Below, piece by piece: positions 1 through 9,788 of a stretch of DNA of 64,000 nucleotides (positions are counted from its first letter, which is position 1; the number at the start of each line of letters is the position of its first letter). The stretch comes from Diogma glabrata. Lineage: Eukaryota > Arthropoda > Insecta > Diptera > Cylindrotomidae. The notes under the pieces are model-generated. The model worked only from the letters and a program-made list of their open reading frames with translations, did no database searches and was not told where the DNA came from. A program made the translations under genes and the position numbers. Where the stretch lies: contig OY856188.1 in NCBI GenBank assembly GCA_963693315.1, forward strand, positions 162,089,630 through 162,153,629, given 5' to 3'.

Positions 1-1172
1 GCGTTAAGTAATAGAAACCGTAAAGTAAAACGGTATGTTTTAAGCAAACTTAAGAAAGCGTAAAATAGTTCATTATGTATAGGAAGTGTAAAATTATTAT
101 TTTAAGTTTAAAGCAATCATAGTTTTTCGTTTTAAAATATCAAATCAATATAACAAACATTTCCGATAAAACATCAAATTTCTTGTCGTAAATTAAAATG
201 TTTATCCTAAATAGTTTTCTTCTTGTTTCATACTATGTAACAAGCATTTTACAGGAAAATAAACAAAGTTAATTTAATTATAATAACCCCAAAAGGGATT
301 ATTGATCAATCAATAAATTACAAATACAACCTACGATAAGGTAATATAACCGTAAAATAATTTAAAGAAAAGTGAAAAACTTTTATGTTTCTCTTGGAGA
401 TATTATTAAAACCACACGCATGAAACTTAAATAGAAAATTTTGATGTGGTGTGAAAATATTTTTGTAATCGGAAATAAGTAACAGCAGGCTACGAGGTTA
501 GTTAGAACAAATATTGCATATTTGGGAAATTTATTTTACGTGATGATTTTTTAACCTGTTAGGTGAAATTTTTATTTCTATTAATCTGTGTAAAAATCTC
601 GTATTGTGAGTTTAACCATTGATTAAGTATTACTTAATCAATGGTTTAATTGAAGAATCAGTTTTCCTCAATATACGTAAGAACTTGAAATTGAATGGTT
701 GTCAATTACTATGAAAAGTTAGTCTATTTTATTCTCCATAAAAAAATAACGTGAGTAGATTATCAGTAATATTGGTTCTGTATGATCAAAATAGCCAATA
801 CTTCTTTTTTTCACAGACAATTTGCGCAATCCACAAAAAAGTGGACATGTGAATGAAATTTTATATTTCTTTGAATATGGTTGAAATTTTGCATACTAAC
901 TGTTAAAAGTTTACTATTTTATATTTTATTGAAAAAAATTTGAATTTTTGTCGAATTAACATATTTATTTTATTATTTTTTTATTTGTTTATCCTCAATT
1001 AAACCCGTTTTTTGAATTAATATAAATTTATTGTTAAAAAATCTATATATTTCGGGCTAGGCCCATCTTAAGGATTATAATATATTAACAATAATATAAA
1101 AATTAAAAAATTAAAAAAGCATTTGACATGTTTTGTTTGTTCGAATCTGATATAATTTGAGTTGGGTGCTTG
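1..1172. repeat. 1.17-kb direct repeat, copy A (next to assembly gap)
   Basis: This segment matches 8059-9230 base for base as far as I compared by eye (constant offset of 8058). It begins at the window edge, so it may extend further left. It stops exactly where the run of N begins. It has no convincing ORF. It contains a near-perfect short palindrome at about 613-648 (arms AACCATTGATTAAGTA), also present in copy B. The second copy lies just upstream of a non-LTR ORF2, so this could be a repeat-derived 5' region or an assembly duplicate. Confidence 0.9.
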
Positions 1173-1372
1173 NNNNNNNNNNNNNNNNNNNNNNNNNNNN
1201 NNNNNNNNNNNNNNNNNNNNNNNNNNNNNNNNNNNNNNNNNNNNNNNNNNNNNNNNNNNNNNNNNNNNNNNNNNNNNNNNNNNNNNNNNNNNNNNNNNNN
1301 NNNNNNNNNNNNNNNNNNNNNNNNNNNNNNNNNNNNNNNNNNNNNNNNNNNNNNNNNNNNNNNNNNNNNNNN
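1173..1372. other. Assembly gap (200 N)
   Basis: A run of exactly 200 N. The round number suggests a placeholder rather than a measured length. ORFs read across it are artefacts. Confidence 0.99.
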
Positions 1373-2090
1373 GTTTATAGTTATGTTCTTAGTAGTTTTT
1401 TTAATCATTAACGGTAACTAACCGACCGGTATTGCCGGCCGGCATTCATGATACCAACACTGGTTCGGCGATTTTTTAGTTTTTGATAACAATACTCAAT
1501 ATTACTTTATAAACCAATAATCAAATACACGAATCACGCGAATAGCAAATGAGACTATTTACATAAACGAAAATTTTATTTTTAAATATTTGAAAAACAG
1601 CAGTTAAGGAGTGAAAGAGTATGAAAATATGTACTTTCATATGTTGCATAATTAATTCAATAGTTATAATTATGGTGGGTCACCAATGGGCTTAGCAGAT
1701 ATTTAGCCAGATAACAAGGCAAAAAAGCAAACGAAAACAACATTTTCAAATGATCTTGGCCCTCAAAGCCATGAGTGAGCCATAACTATTTATTTATTAT
1801 TTGCGCTTTCTTCTTCTTTCTTCTTTTTTCATTTCTTAGTTCTTTTTGACCAAAAAAATTTAAGGAAAAAGAAGAGATTTCCCAAGTCAGAGTTCCATGT
1901 GTTTGTAAAAAAGTCCAATTTTCTACAATCGAATAGTACACTAATGTTCACTCCCAAATAAAAATAACAATAACATAATTTGATCCAGTTTAATTTCAAA
2001 TTTAAGTTATATGTTTAGTAGAAGTGTTAAACAACAATCAGTAAATCTTAATGGCAGATGACTTCGTGTGGAGATGTAGAAATGGAATTC
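1373..2090. other. AT-rich non-coding stretch
   Basis: No supportable ORF or repeat boundary. It holds a GC-rich patch with a small CCGGCCGG palindrome near 1430 and long T-runs near 1800. Confidence 0.6.
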
Positions 2091-2109
2091 TAATTAGGAA
2101 TTGAATTGA

Positions 2110-2804
2110 TATTACGTGAATTTATATCTCCTTCTATTCTGAAACAAAAATTAATGAATCTCCTAATTTTACTCCACCTTTATATTTTCGCTATGTTGAT
2201 GATATACTAACTTCAATTCCTTGTAACTTAACTGACTCTGTTCTTGAAAAATTTAATGATTTTCATCCACGAATTAAAAACGATTTTATCTGAAAAAATT
2301 TTAAAATTATCTCACTTTTCGTTTCGTCAAAAAAATTTTGATTTATTAAAAAGTTACAGGACTCTTCTGGAAAATAACTATCCTATTTATTTTATTGATC
2401 ACCATATTAATCGTACTTATTTAAAACTTAATAGAAATTTAATTACAACTACTAATAATTACGATGATTCAATAATAAAATATGTATCTCTTCCATATAT
2501 TAAAGGTTTATTTGAAAATTTAAATTTTGAACATTCTAAATATAATATCAAAGCTGTAGGTAAACCTTGTAACACGCTACGTAATCGTATTTTCACACGT
2601 TTTAAAGATCCCATTCCTTTCGAACATCTTTCTAATTTAGTTTATAAGTTTAATTGTGCGGATGTCAATTGTGGATTGTCTCATATCGGTGAAACTACAC
2701 AATATTTGGTCAATAGAGTGAATTATCACAAATACCATATATCCCGAGGCAACAAATCTCATAGTGCTTTATGTGATCATGTTCTTACTAAAACCATAAA
2801 ATAG
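2110..2804 (+). pseudogene. Penelope-like retroelement fragment: RT end plus GIY-YIG endonuclease
   Basis: This is the 3' part of a Penelope-like element (PLE) ORF. A reverse-transcriptase active-site motif YVDD is readable at 2192-2203 in frame 2. The downstream part (2244-2804, frame 3) continues with the RT-to-endonuclease linker. It ends with a GIY-YIG-type domain: LVYKFNCAD, then HIGET and a trailing R and YH. The frame change between YVDD and the endonuclease, and the missing 5' two thirds, mark it as a broken copy. In intact PLEs this protein is an RT fused to a GIY-YIG nuclease that nicks target DNA. A hammerhead-like ribozyme motif lies about 470 bp downstream, as is known for PLE repeats. 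Family assignment is confident; the exact clade is not determined. Confidence 0.8.
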
Positions 2805-3260
2805 ATTGGGAACATCCTGAAAATATTATGTGTTCAATTTAATTCATAAAAAGAAAGATTTCTGTACAAATACAAATATGAAAAACCAATCAGAATGTAT
2901 TTGTTTGGACAATGTCTACCTTTCGTTTATTTGAATTATTTAGAATTTTTTTTTGGTTACCTTAGTTTTTTATATCTTTTTGATTTTTTTTGGAAAATTT
3001 GTTTATATCATTTTATTTCATTTTTGATGATGTTGTGTTTTGTGTTTATTATCAAAGAAAAAAATTTTTTTAATTACGAAGCTTTTAAGTTTTTTTGGAT
3101 ATTTTTTGTTTGCGTTTTGTTGTCAGTATCTTATATCAGTATTTACATTTTAATATTTTTCTTGATTATATATATAATTTTTTTTGAAAATAATTTTTTA
3201 TGTAGAATTTTAATTCTTGCTCTTTTCTCTTTTTTCTTAATTTGTTAGTTTATTTATATT
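2805..3260 (+). other. T-rich 3' flank of the PLE fragment
   Basis: Very T-rich sequence. An open frame at 2895-3248 is almost entirely F, L, I and Y and looks compositional, not coding. It probably belongs to the 3' untranslated part of the PLE. Confidence 0.5.
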
Positions 3261-3273
3261 ATATTTTTTGTGC

Positions 3274-3312
3274 CTGATGATGGTTATGAAATAAACCGGA
3301 AACGTTAGCAAA
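3274..3312 (+). ncRNA. Hammerhead-ribozyme-like core (PLE-type)
   Basis: The conserved core CTGATGA (3274-3280) is followed by a potential stem II (GGTT pairing with AACC) and then GAAAC (3299-3303). The order CUGANGA, stem II, GAAA is the catalytic core of hammerhead ribozymes. These are known from the terminal repeats of Penelope-like elements. Stem III and the cleavage triplet are not clearly intact, so this may be a decayed ribozyme. A second and better copy lies near the PLE fragment at 21.4-22.0 kb. Confidence 0.55.
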
Positions 3313-3737
3313 TATATAAATAAATATAAATATTATTTAAATATAAATATCTGTATTATTTTTTTGAACTACACCGATGAAAAGCCACTTTTACAAAGTA
3401 AAGTATAAAATTATTCGCTCGAACAAAGTGAGGGAAAAGGGAAAAAAATTAGGGAGAAAAAATGATTGGGAAAGAACGGTCTCTTGTGTTTAACATCGTT
3501 GAGGTGGAAAGACGTCTTTTTTTCTTTCTTTTTTATTCATTTTTGTTATTATTTTTGTTAAAAATAAGAAAAATCTTATGTAAGATTAACTAATTTTTTT
3601 TGTTGTATTTGATTGTTAAATTCTTTTTTTTTTGTCAAATTATTGGTCTACATTTCCACACGTAAATGCTTGATTTTTTTTATCATTCTTCGTGATAGCT
3701 AACTTGTGTTATATCTTTTTGTTTGAAGACATTAAGC
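3313..3737. other. AT-rich non-coding stretch
   Basis: Nothing recognisable apart from homopolymer T tracts. Confidence 0.6.
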
Positions 3738-3745
3738 AAACTACG

Positions 3746-5001
3746 CAGTGGCGAAGCGTGCTTCTTAAACTAGGATAGACATATTCAAAAGTTTTATTAA
3801 TATGCCAGTAGAAACTAATTATAGAACATTAAGATGAAAGGACAGAAAGTTAAGGTTTTTGGACGTATGTGGAGTTTGCGAGTCGAAGCGCCAACCGAGA
3901 TTTGCACCCACATTAAGTTTAAAATGACTTACGTCCGTGCATCATATACTTTTTATTCGCCGCAAGCAAAATATTTAAATAAGATTGTTCAATCTAAATC
4001 AAAATTAAAAGTTTTAAAAATTTTGAAATAAAAATTAGCAAAAATAAATAAAGAAATAAATGAATAAATTTATATTTAGAAATAAATATAAATAAAGATT
4101 AACAAAAACATTATTTTAAGTTTTGGGGAGCGATGAATATAAAACATAAAATTCTTTTTAAAAGTACAAATAAAATTTTTTAAAATTCTAAAAATATTCC
4201 AAAAATTATAATAAAATTCTACTTTTTCAACATATCAAAAATTTTCTAAAAATTATTAAAAAATTAAAAATTGAAACTATTTTCGAAATTCCAAAATTAA
4301 TGCAAGAAATATAACAAAATCAAAAATTCAAGCTTTTCCTAGAACTCTTAAAATATTTCAATAATTATAAAAAAATTAAAAATTCAAACTTTTCCCCCAA
4401 TGCCAAAAATATTGCAAAAATTATAACAAAATCAAAGATTGAAACTTTTTTCAAAATTCTAAAAAGATTCCAAAAATTAATCCAAAATCAAAGATTCAAA
4501 TTTATTTTCCAACTGTTCCTGTTATTCAGGAGTCGTGGAATCGAATCTGGCATCACATAAAAAATTGCTCAAGAAACATCTAACTAATAATTACAATTTT
4601 TGTCAAAAATATTTCTCATAATATGTTTCTCAAAAAATTTGGAAACAAAATATATAAACAGAAATAGACATAAACAAAACTGTCTTTCCAAGAAGGAACA
4701 AAAGTTGAAAATTTGTTGTTGTTGCTATTGCTTATTACGGTAGTCATAATTTGAAACGTCTACTGTGAGAAAAACATTTCTGTTTGTTTGTATGAAACTG
4801 GGAAACGTTTGTATTAAAGTTTCAGGAACATAGCTGAATTGTTTTTGTTTTAATTATTGTATTAAAACTTAATGATTTTCTTTGAACGTTTGACAAAATA
4901 GTATTAAGTCGACATTATGCGAACATGAAAATAAAGTTTAATATTTATATTAAGTTTGAGTAGACACTGTCTAGTGTGTCTATACCGACGCTTCGCCACT
5001 G
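3746..5001. mobile_element. Non-autonomous hAT-like transposon with 8-bp target duplication
   Basis: The element begins CAGTGGCGAAGCGT and ends ACGCTTCGCCACTG, a clean terminal inverted repeat. It is bracketed by the identical 8-mer AAACTACG at 3738-3745 and 5002-5009. An 8-bp duplication and CAG...CTG ends are typical of hAT transposons. The 1,256-bp interior has no transposase. It carries an AT-rich minisatellite at about 4130-4510 and one small ORF (3834-4031) with no recognisable domain. It would depend on a transposase supplied elsewhere. Confidence 0.85.
4130..4510. repeat. Degenerate AT-rich minisatellite inside the hAT-like element
   Basis: Irregular repeats of about 60 bp built on AAAAATTATAAC, AAAATC and AAAATTC blocks. 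The same sequence family in the opposite orientation fills about 31.96-32.90 kb, so the repeat is dispersed. Confidence 0.6.
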
Positions 5002-5236
5002 AAACTACGCTAGTATAAAACGCGACCTATTGGTATATAGTTGGAAATTGAATTATTACTATAATTTATGTAAGTCGTGTAATCAATCGCCTCACCCAAG
5101 ATTTGTATTATTTTAAGAAGAAAAAATTTAAGATTGATTAAATCATGCCATGTGGCGATAAAATTAGAGGGTCAGCTCTTGATAGTTTTCTTTCTTTTTG
5201 TTCTGCTTGGAAATTGGTGGTTATACAACTTGGTTG

Positions 5237-5696
5237 GTAACAATTTTTATCATTATTGCATTCGCATCCAGTGAATGCGCAATTCTGGTGCTATTTACAT
5301 GCACCCAGATTGTCAACATATGTATACCGGTGTAATATTGTGGTATTGCATTTAATATTTCCATCATTATTACATTCGTCCAGTGAATGCCCAATTCTGG
5401 TGCCATTTACATATGCACCCGGATTGTCGACATATACGCTTATCAGTTTAATTCTGTACAATTACATACATATTTTTCGTCATTATTACATTCATCCAGT
5501 GAATGCTCCATTCTGGTGCCATTTACAAGTACCCGGATTGTGAACATATGCATTTATCAGTTTAACGCTGTAAAATTGCATACAACATTTTCATCATTAT
5601 TACATTCATCCAGTGAATGCTCAATTCTGGTGCCATTCACATGCACCCGGATTGTCAACATACATATAATATACCAGTATAATTTTGTGGTATTAC
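5237..5696 (+). repeat. 114-bp tandem array, left part
   Basis: Four tandem copies of a 112-116-bp unit, marked by CCAGTGAATGC at about 5268, 5380, 5496 and 5610. Each is followed by AATTCTGGTGC and CCCGGATTGTC. The ORFs read here are repeat translations. The array continues after the insertion at 5697-7448. Confidence 0.85.
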
Positions 5697-7448
5697 TAGG
5701 GTGACCATTTTTTTTCTAAACGAAATCAGTACAAAATTTTAAGAGTTAAAATATATTTTATCCTTATTCTCCTCAATCTCACTCATGTCTCTTCTAAGTC
5801 GAAAGGTAAATGTGTAAAGCGAAGTAGAGAAATCCGTTTTCTTTTTTTTTGAATAGTTTTAAGGAAATTTTGTGGAGACCAACAACAGTAGTTTGTAAAA
5901 TACAACTTTCCGCCACGATTGCTTGGGGAAACACAGGGTTAGAATTTTCATATATTTTTTTAACGACTGTCATAGAAAATAATGTTTTCTATCTATGGCT
6001 TTTGCTGTTTAGCGAGCATTTTTTTAATTTTTTTGTTCTTAGTCGTAAAGTTAAAACACAAGTAAAACCAAAGACATAATGGACAAAGATATCATATTAA
6101 AATTTATTAATTTCTTCTCCCCAAAACAATTTTGATTTTTTGGCTCTATAACCCGAGGGCTTCTTTTTTATAAAAGGCATAAATCTTTTACATTTAATAA
6201 TATCCAAATTTTCTTTAACGATGAATGTTGATTTTAACATTGAATAATTTGACCACATTGTTGAAGACTTTTTTGTCTGTGATAGTTCACCAAAATATAG
6301 CAAAAACACATCTTCAGAATAAAAATTTCCTGTTTTTTTGTTCTTACACCAATTGATAAATAATAGGTAAGCTTTTTCATACCGGAATTTAAATTTTTTC
6401 AGGCAAAAGATCTAAAGTTAAATTGTTGGCTGCTTCTTTTATTTGAGGTGAAGTGCTAATTATATCACTTTCATCACTACTGCTCATTTTAAATTATTTG
6501 TATTTAAAAATAGATATAAACTCTGAATAAATTTAAAATTTATTAATTTAAAATTTTAACTTGACGTCCGATACGTTTTTTAAACAACAAATAAATGCCT
6601 CCTTTGCAACTTTGATCGCATTTGTCGGCAGTCGTTAAAAAAAAGGTATGTATACCTTGAGCAGAAAGTAACATTGTTGCTCTAACATAATTGCTGGTTT
6701 CGGCTACGCCTCAACGCCATTTTCATGCACGAGCAGCAATGTAGTACTTTCTGCTCTTAATATACAATCTACTTCTACTATTACGTGGGTAACTGCCACA
6801 TTTTAAAAATAAAAGTAATTTTTTCAAATAATTTTTATAACAAGTTTATACCAAACGATGAAACGATGACTCATATTAGTATATTACATACCTAGCGCTG
6901 TAAATAGCATTTTAAATGCGAGTGAAAATATTGCGCACGAGACGCGTAGCGGCGAGTGCAGTACCTTCAGGAGCATGGAAAATGGTTTGCAGCTCGAGGT
7001 TTGTTATATACTTTTTCTACGACTTTGTTTTAATGCCCAAACGCATATAATTACAAAAAATGAACTATTAATTATAAATTAAATGAATTGAAATATTTAA
7101 TTTTTAAAAATCAAATTTTTCTTTACATAAAAATTTTTCTTTTTATTAAAAGTGTTTCGTAATATATATATGAAAATCCATTACCGCATACTTTTTTTGC
7201 TTACCGCAAACTTTTTGAAATAATCAATTTACATGTCATGGATAGTGTGATGTAATTTATAATTTACTGTGATAGGAGTAGAAAAAATTTTATTTCCTTA
7301 CTGAAATCGGAGCTTAAACTAAAATTTAACAAATTTTCTTAAAAATCAGAAATCAGTAAAAATCAGTACTACATATCACATATGTCTATCAGTACAGAAG
7401 CTAGAAAATCAGTACTATACTGATAAATTCAGTACGAATTACACTATA
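5697..7448. mobile_element. Insertion splitting the 114-bp array (hAT-like, 8-bp duplication)
   Basis: The sequence GGTATTAC lies on both sides (5689-5696 and 7449-7456), and the tandem array resumes in register after the second copy. This is a clean 8-bp target duplication. The ends TAGGGTGACC and ACACTATA match only weakly as inverted repeats. A minus-strand ORF (6097-6309) contains a stretch, LKSTFIVKENLD, that vaguely resembles the C-terminal region of hAT transposases; this is a weak inference. An imperfect hairpin built on GAGCAGAAAGTA sits at about 6658-6760. Boundaries are well supported; the superfamily is tentative. Confidence 0.65.
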
Positions 7449-7615
7449 GGTATTACATTTAAGATTTTCATCATTATTATATTCATCCAGGGAATGCTCA
7501 ATTCTGGTGCCATTTACATGCACTCGGATTGTCAACATAAATATTAATCAGTGTAATGCTGTAACATTGCATACAGAAATTTCATCATTGCTACATCAAT
7601 TTTGGTGTCCGTGTG
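7449..7615 (+). repeat. 114-bp tandem array, right part
   Basis: About one and a half more copies of the same unit (CCAGGGAATGC, AATTCTGGTGCC, CTCGGATTGTC), resuming in register after the insertion. Confidence 0.8.
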
Positions 7616-8058
7616 GAGGCACTTGGATCAGCTACCATCAAATTGGAGCACCAGGTATTCTTTTGGGCTAGTTTTTAAATAATAGTGGTATAATTTATAT
7701 TGGTAAATTTGCATTAAAAATTTGTTTTTGTTTGTTATTTCTGTTCACTGCCTAATAAGAATGAACCTGCGTTACAGTGGGGGGTCGCGTACCATCACTA
7801 TAATGTCTGGCTAGGGTAGCAAGGTATGAGTTGGAACAGTGGATGTATTTCCCACAGGCTGGCTAGAGCCGGTGTCCTAAACTATGAATTAAATCGTTCG
7901 CTGAAACCATTTGGTAGCAGTTTCTTTTTGTTCTTACGGCTCATCTATTTCTATTTTTCTTTGTCCCAACAAATCTGAGCTGGAACTCGGTAGCCGTCTC
8001 GACTCTACCCGGTAAATGCTCAGAGGATAGAAACGCAAGTTTTTACCCGGTGTACAAG
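7616..8058 (+). other. Unassigned, relatively GC-rich stretch upstream of the repeat
   Basis: Less AT-rich than its surroundings and without an ORF. It ends ACCCGGTGTACAAG directly before direct-repeat copy B. Its composition would suit the 5' untranslated region of a retroelement, but I cannot prove it. Confidence 0.35.
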
Positions 8059-9230
8059 GCGTTAAGTAATAGAAACCGTAAAGTAAAACGGTATGTTTTA
8101 AGCAAACTTAAGAAAGCGTAAAATAGTTCATTATGTATAGGAAGTGTAAAATTATTATTTTAAGTTTAAAGCAATCATAGTTTTTCGTTTTAAAATATCA
8201 AATCAATATAACAAACATTTCCGATAAAACATCAAATTTCTTGTCGTAAATTAAAATGTTTATCCTAAATAGTTTTCTTCTTGTTTCATACTATGTAACA
8301 AGCATTTTACAGGAAAATAAACAAAGTTAATTTAATTATAATAACCCCAAAAGGGATTATTGATCAATCAATAAATTACAAATACAACCTACGATAAGGT
8401 AATATAACCGTAAAATAATTTAAAGAAAAGTGAAAAACTTTTATGTTTCTCTTGGAGATATTATTAAAACCACACGCATGAAACTTAAATAGAAAATTTT
8501 GATGTGGTGTGAAAATATTTTTGTAATCGGAAATAAGTAACAGCAGGCTACGAGGTTAGTTAGAACAAATATTGCATATTTGGGAAATTTATTTTACGTG
8601 ATGATTTTTTAACCTGTTAGGTGAAATTTTTATTTCTATTAATCTGTGTAAAAATCTCGTATTGTGAGTTTAACCATTGATTAAGTATTACTTAATCAAT
8701 GGTTTAATTGAAGAATCAGTTTTCCTCAATATACGTAAGAACTTGAAATTGAATGGTTGTCAATTACTATGAAAAGTTAGTCTATTTTATTCTCCATAAA
8801 AAAATAACGTGAGTAGATTATCAGTAATATTGGTTCTGTATGATCAAAATAGCCAATACTTCTTTTTTTCACAGACAATTTGCGCAATCCACAAAAAAGT
8901 GGACATGTGAATGAAATTTTATATTTCTTTGAATATGGTTGAAATTTTGCATACTAACTGTTAAAAGTTTACTATTTTATATTTTATTGAAAAAAATTTG
9001 AATTTTTGTCGAATTAACATATTTATTTTATTATTTTTTTATTTGTTTATCCTCAATTAAACCCGTTTTTTGAATTAATATAAATTTATTGTTAAAAAAT
9101 CTATATATTTCGGGCTAGGCCCATCTTAAGGATTATAATATATTAACAATAATATAAAAATTAAAAAATTAAAAAAGCATTTGACATGTTTTGTTTGTTC
9201 GAATCTGATATAATTTGAGTTGGGTGCTTG
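8059..9230 (+). repeat. 1.17-kb direct repeat, copy B
   Basis: Second copy of 1-1172, with no difference seen by eye. Here it continues without a gap into the sequence leading to the non-LTR ORF2 at 9789. It is non-coding. It may be the 5' region of that retrotransposon or unrelated duplicated DNA. Confidence 0.9.
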
Positions 9231-9788
9231 TTGATGTTATATTGCTTGGATAATTGTTTAGACAGTAAACTTAGTCCTAGTTACAAGTTTACCCAACTGT
9301 CTGGATAATTCTTCCATTAGGTAATATAAAAATCATTATAATTTGATGTTTCGGAAGTTTATTGGTATTTACATTCTGAATTAAATATAAATTGTTTAAC
9401 GTAAAGAAATTTTGTTAGTTATTAATAATATTTCTATTTTTTGTTTCAGCAGCAAATGTTAATTAATTAATTTAATATTGATTAATTGATATTTGTTGTT
9501 GATTTAAAGTTTGTTTGTTTGTTGCAAGCAAACTTTACTATTAATACAGTTTTGTCTTCTTTAAATCAGGTTTCGTATTTCTGTGTTTTTTATCTGGGTT
9601 TTCCGAATTTTTATATGTTATAACAACTTTTAAATTTTACATTGTTTGGATTGGCAATTTTGACAGTAAACTTAGACATAGTATCAAGTTATCCAGCTCT
9701 TAGAATTGCCAATTTAGATATTATCGATTTGGTTGTAGTGATTTTGTTGATATTTATTTTAAGGTTAAAAATAAATTGCTTATTTATA
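9231..9788 (+). other. Leader preceding non-LTR ORF2
   Basis: No ORF1-like zinc-knuckle protein is visible between the repeat and ORF2. A hydrophobic in-frame extension (9642-9788) runs into ORF2 but has no homology to the endonuclease domain, so I treat it as untranslated. Confidence 0.5.

Noticed and set aside
1103..1421. Several ORFs across the N run
   Set aside because: They translate unknown bases; no evidence of coding.
2895..3248. 117-aa hydrophobic ORF resembling a membrane protein
   Set aside because: Composition is that of a T-rich strand; no domain, no context.
9642..9788. 49-residue hydrophobic N-terminal extension of ORF2
   Set aside because: The endonuclease domain begins at the later Met; the extension is unlike known ORF2 starts.
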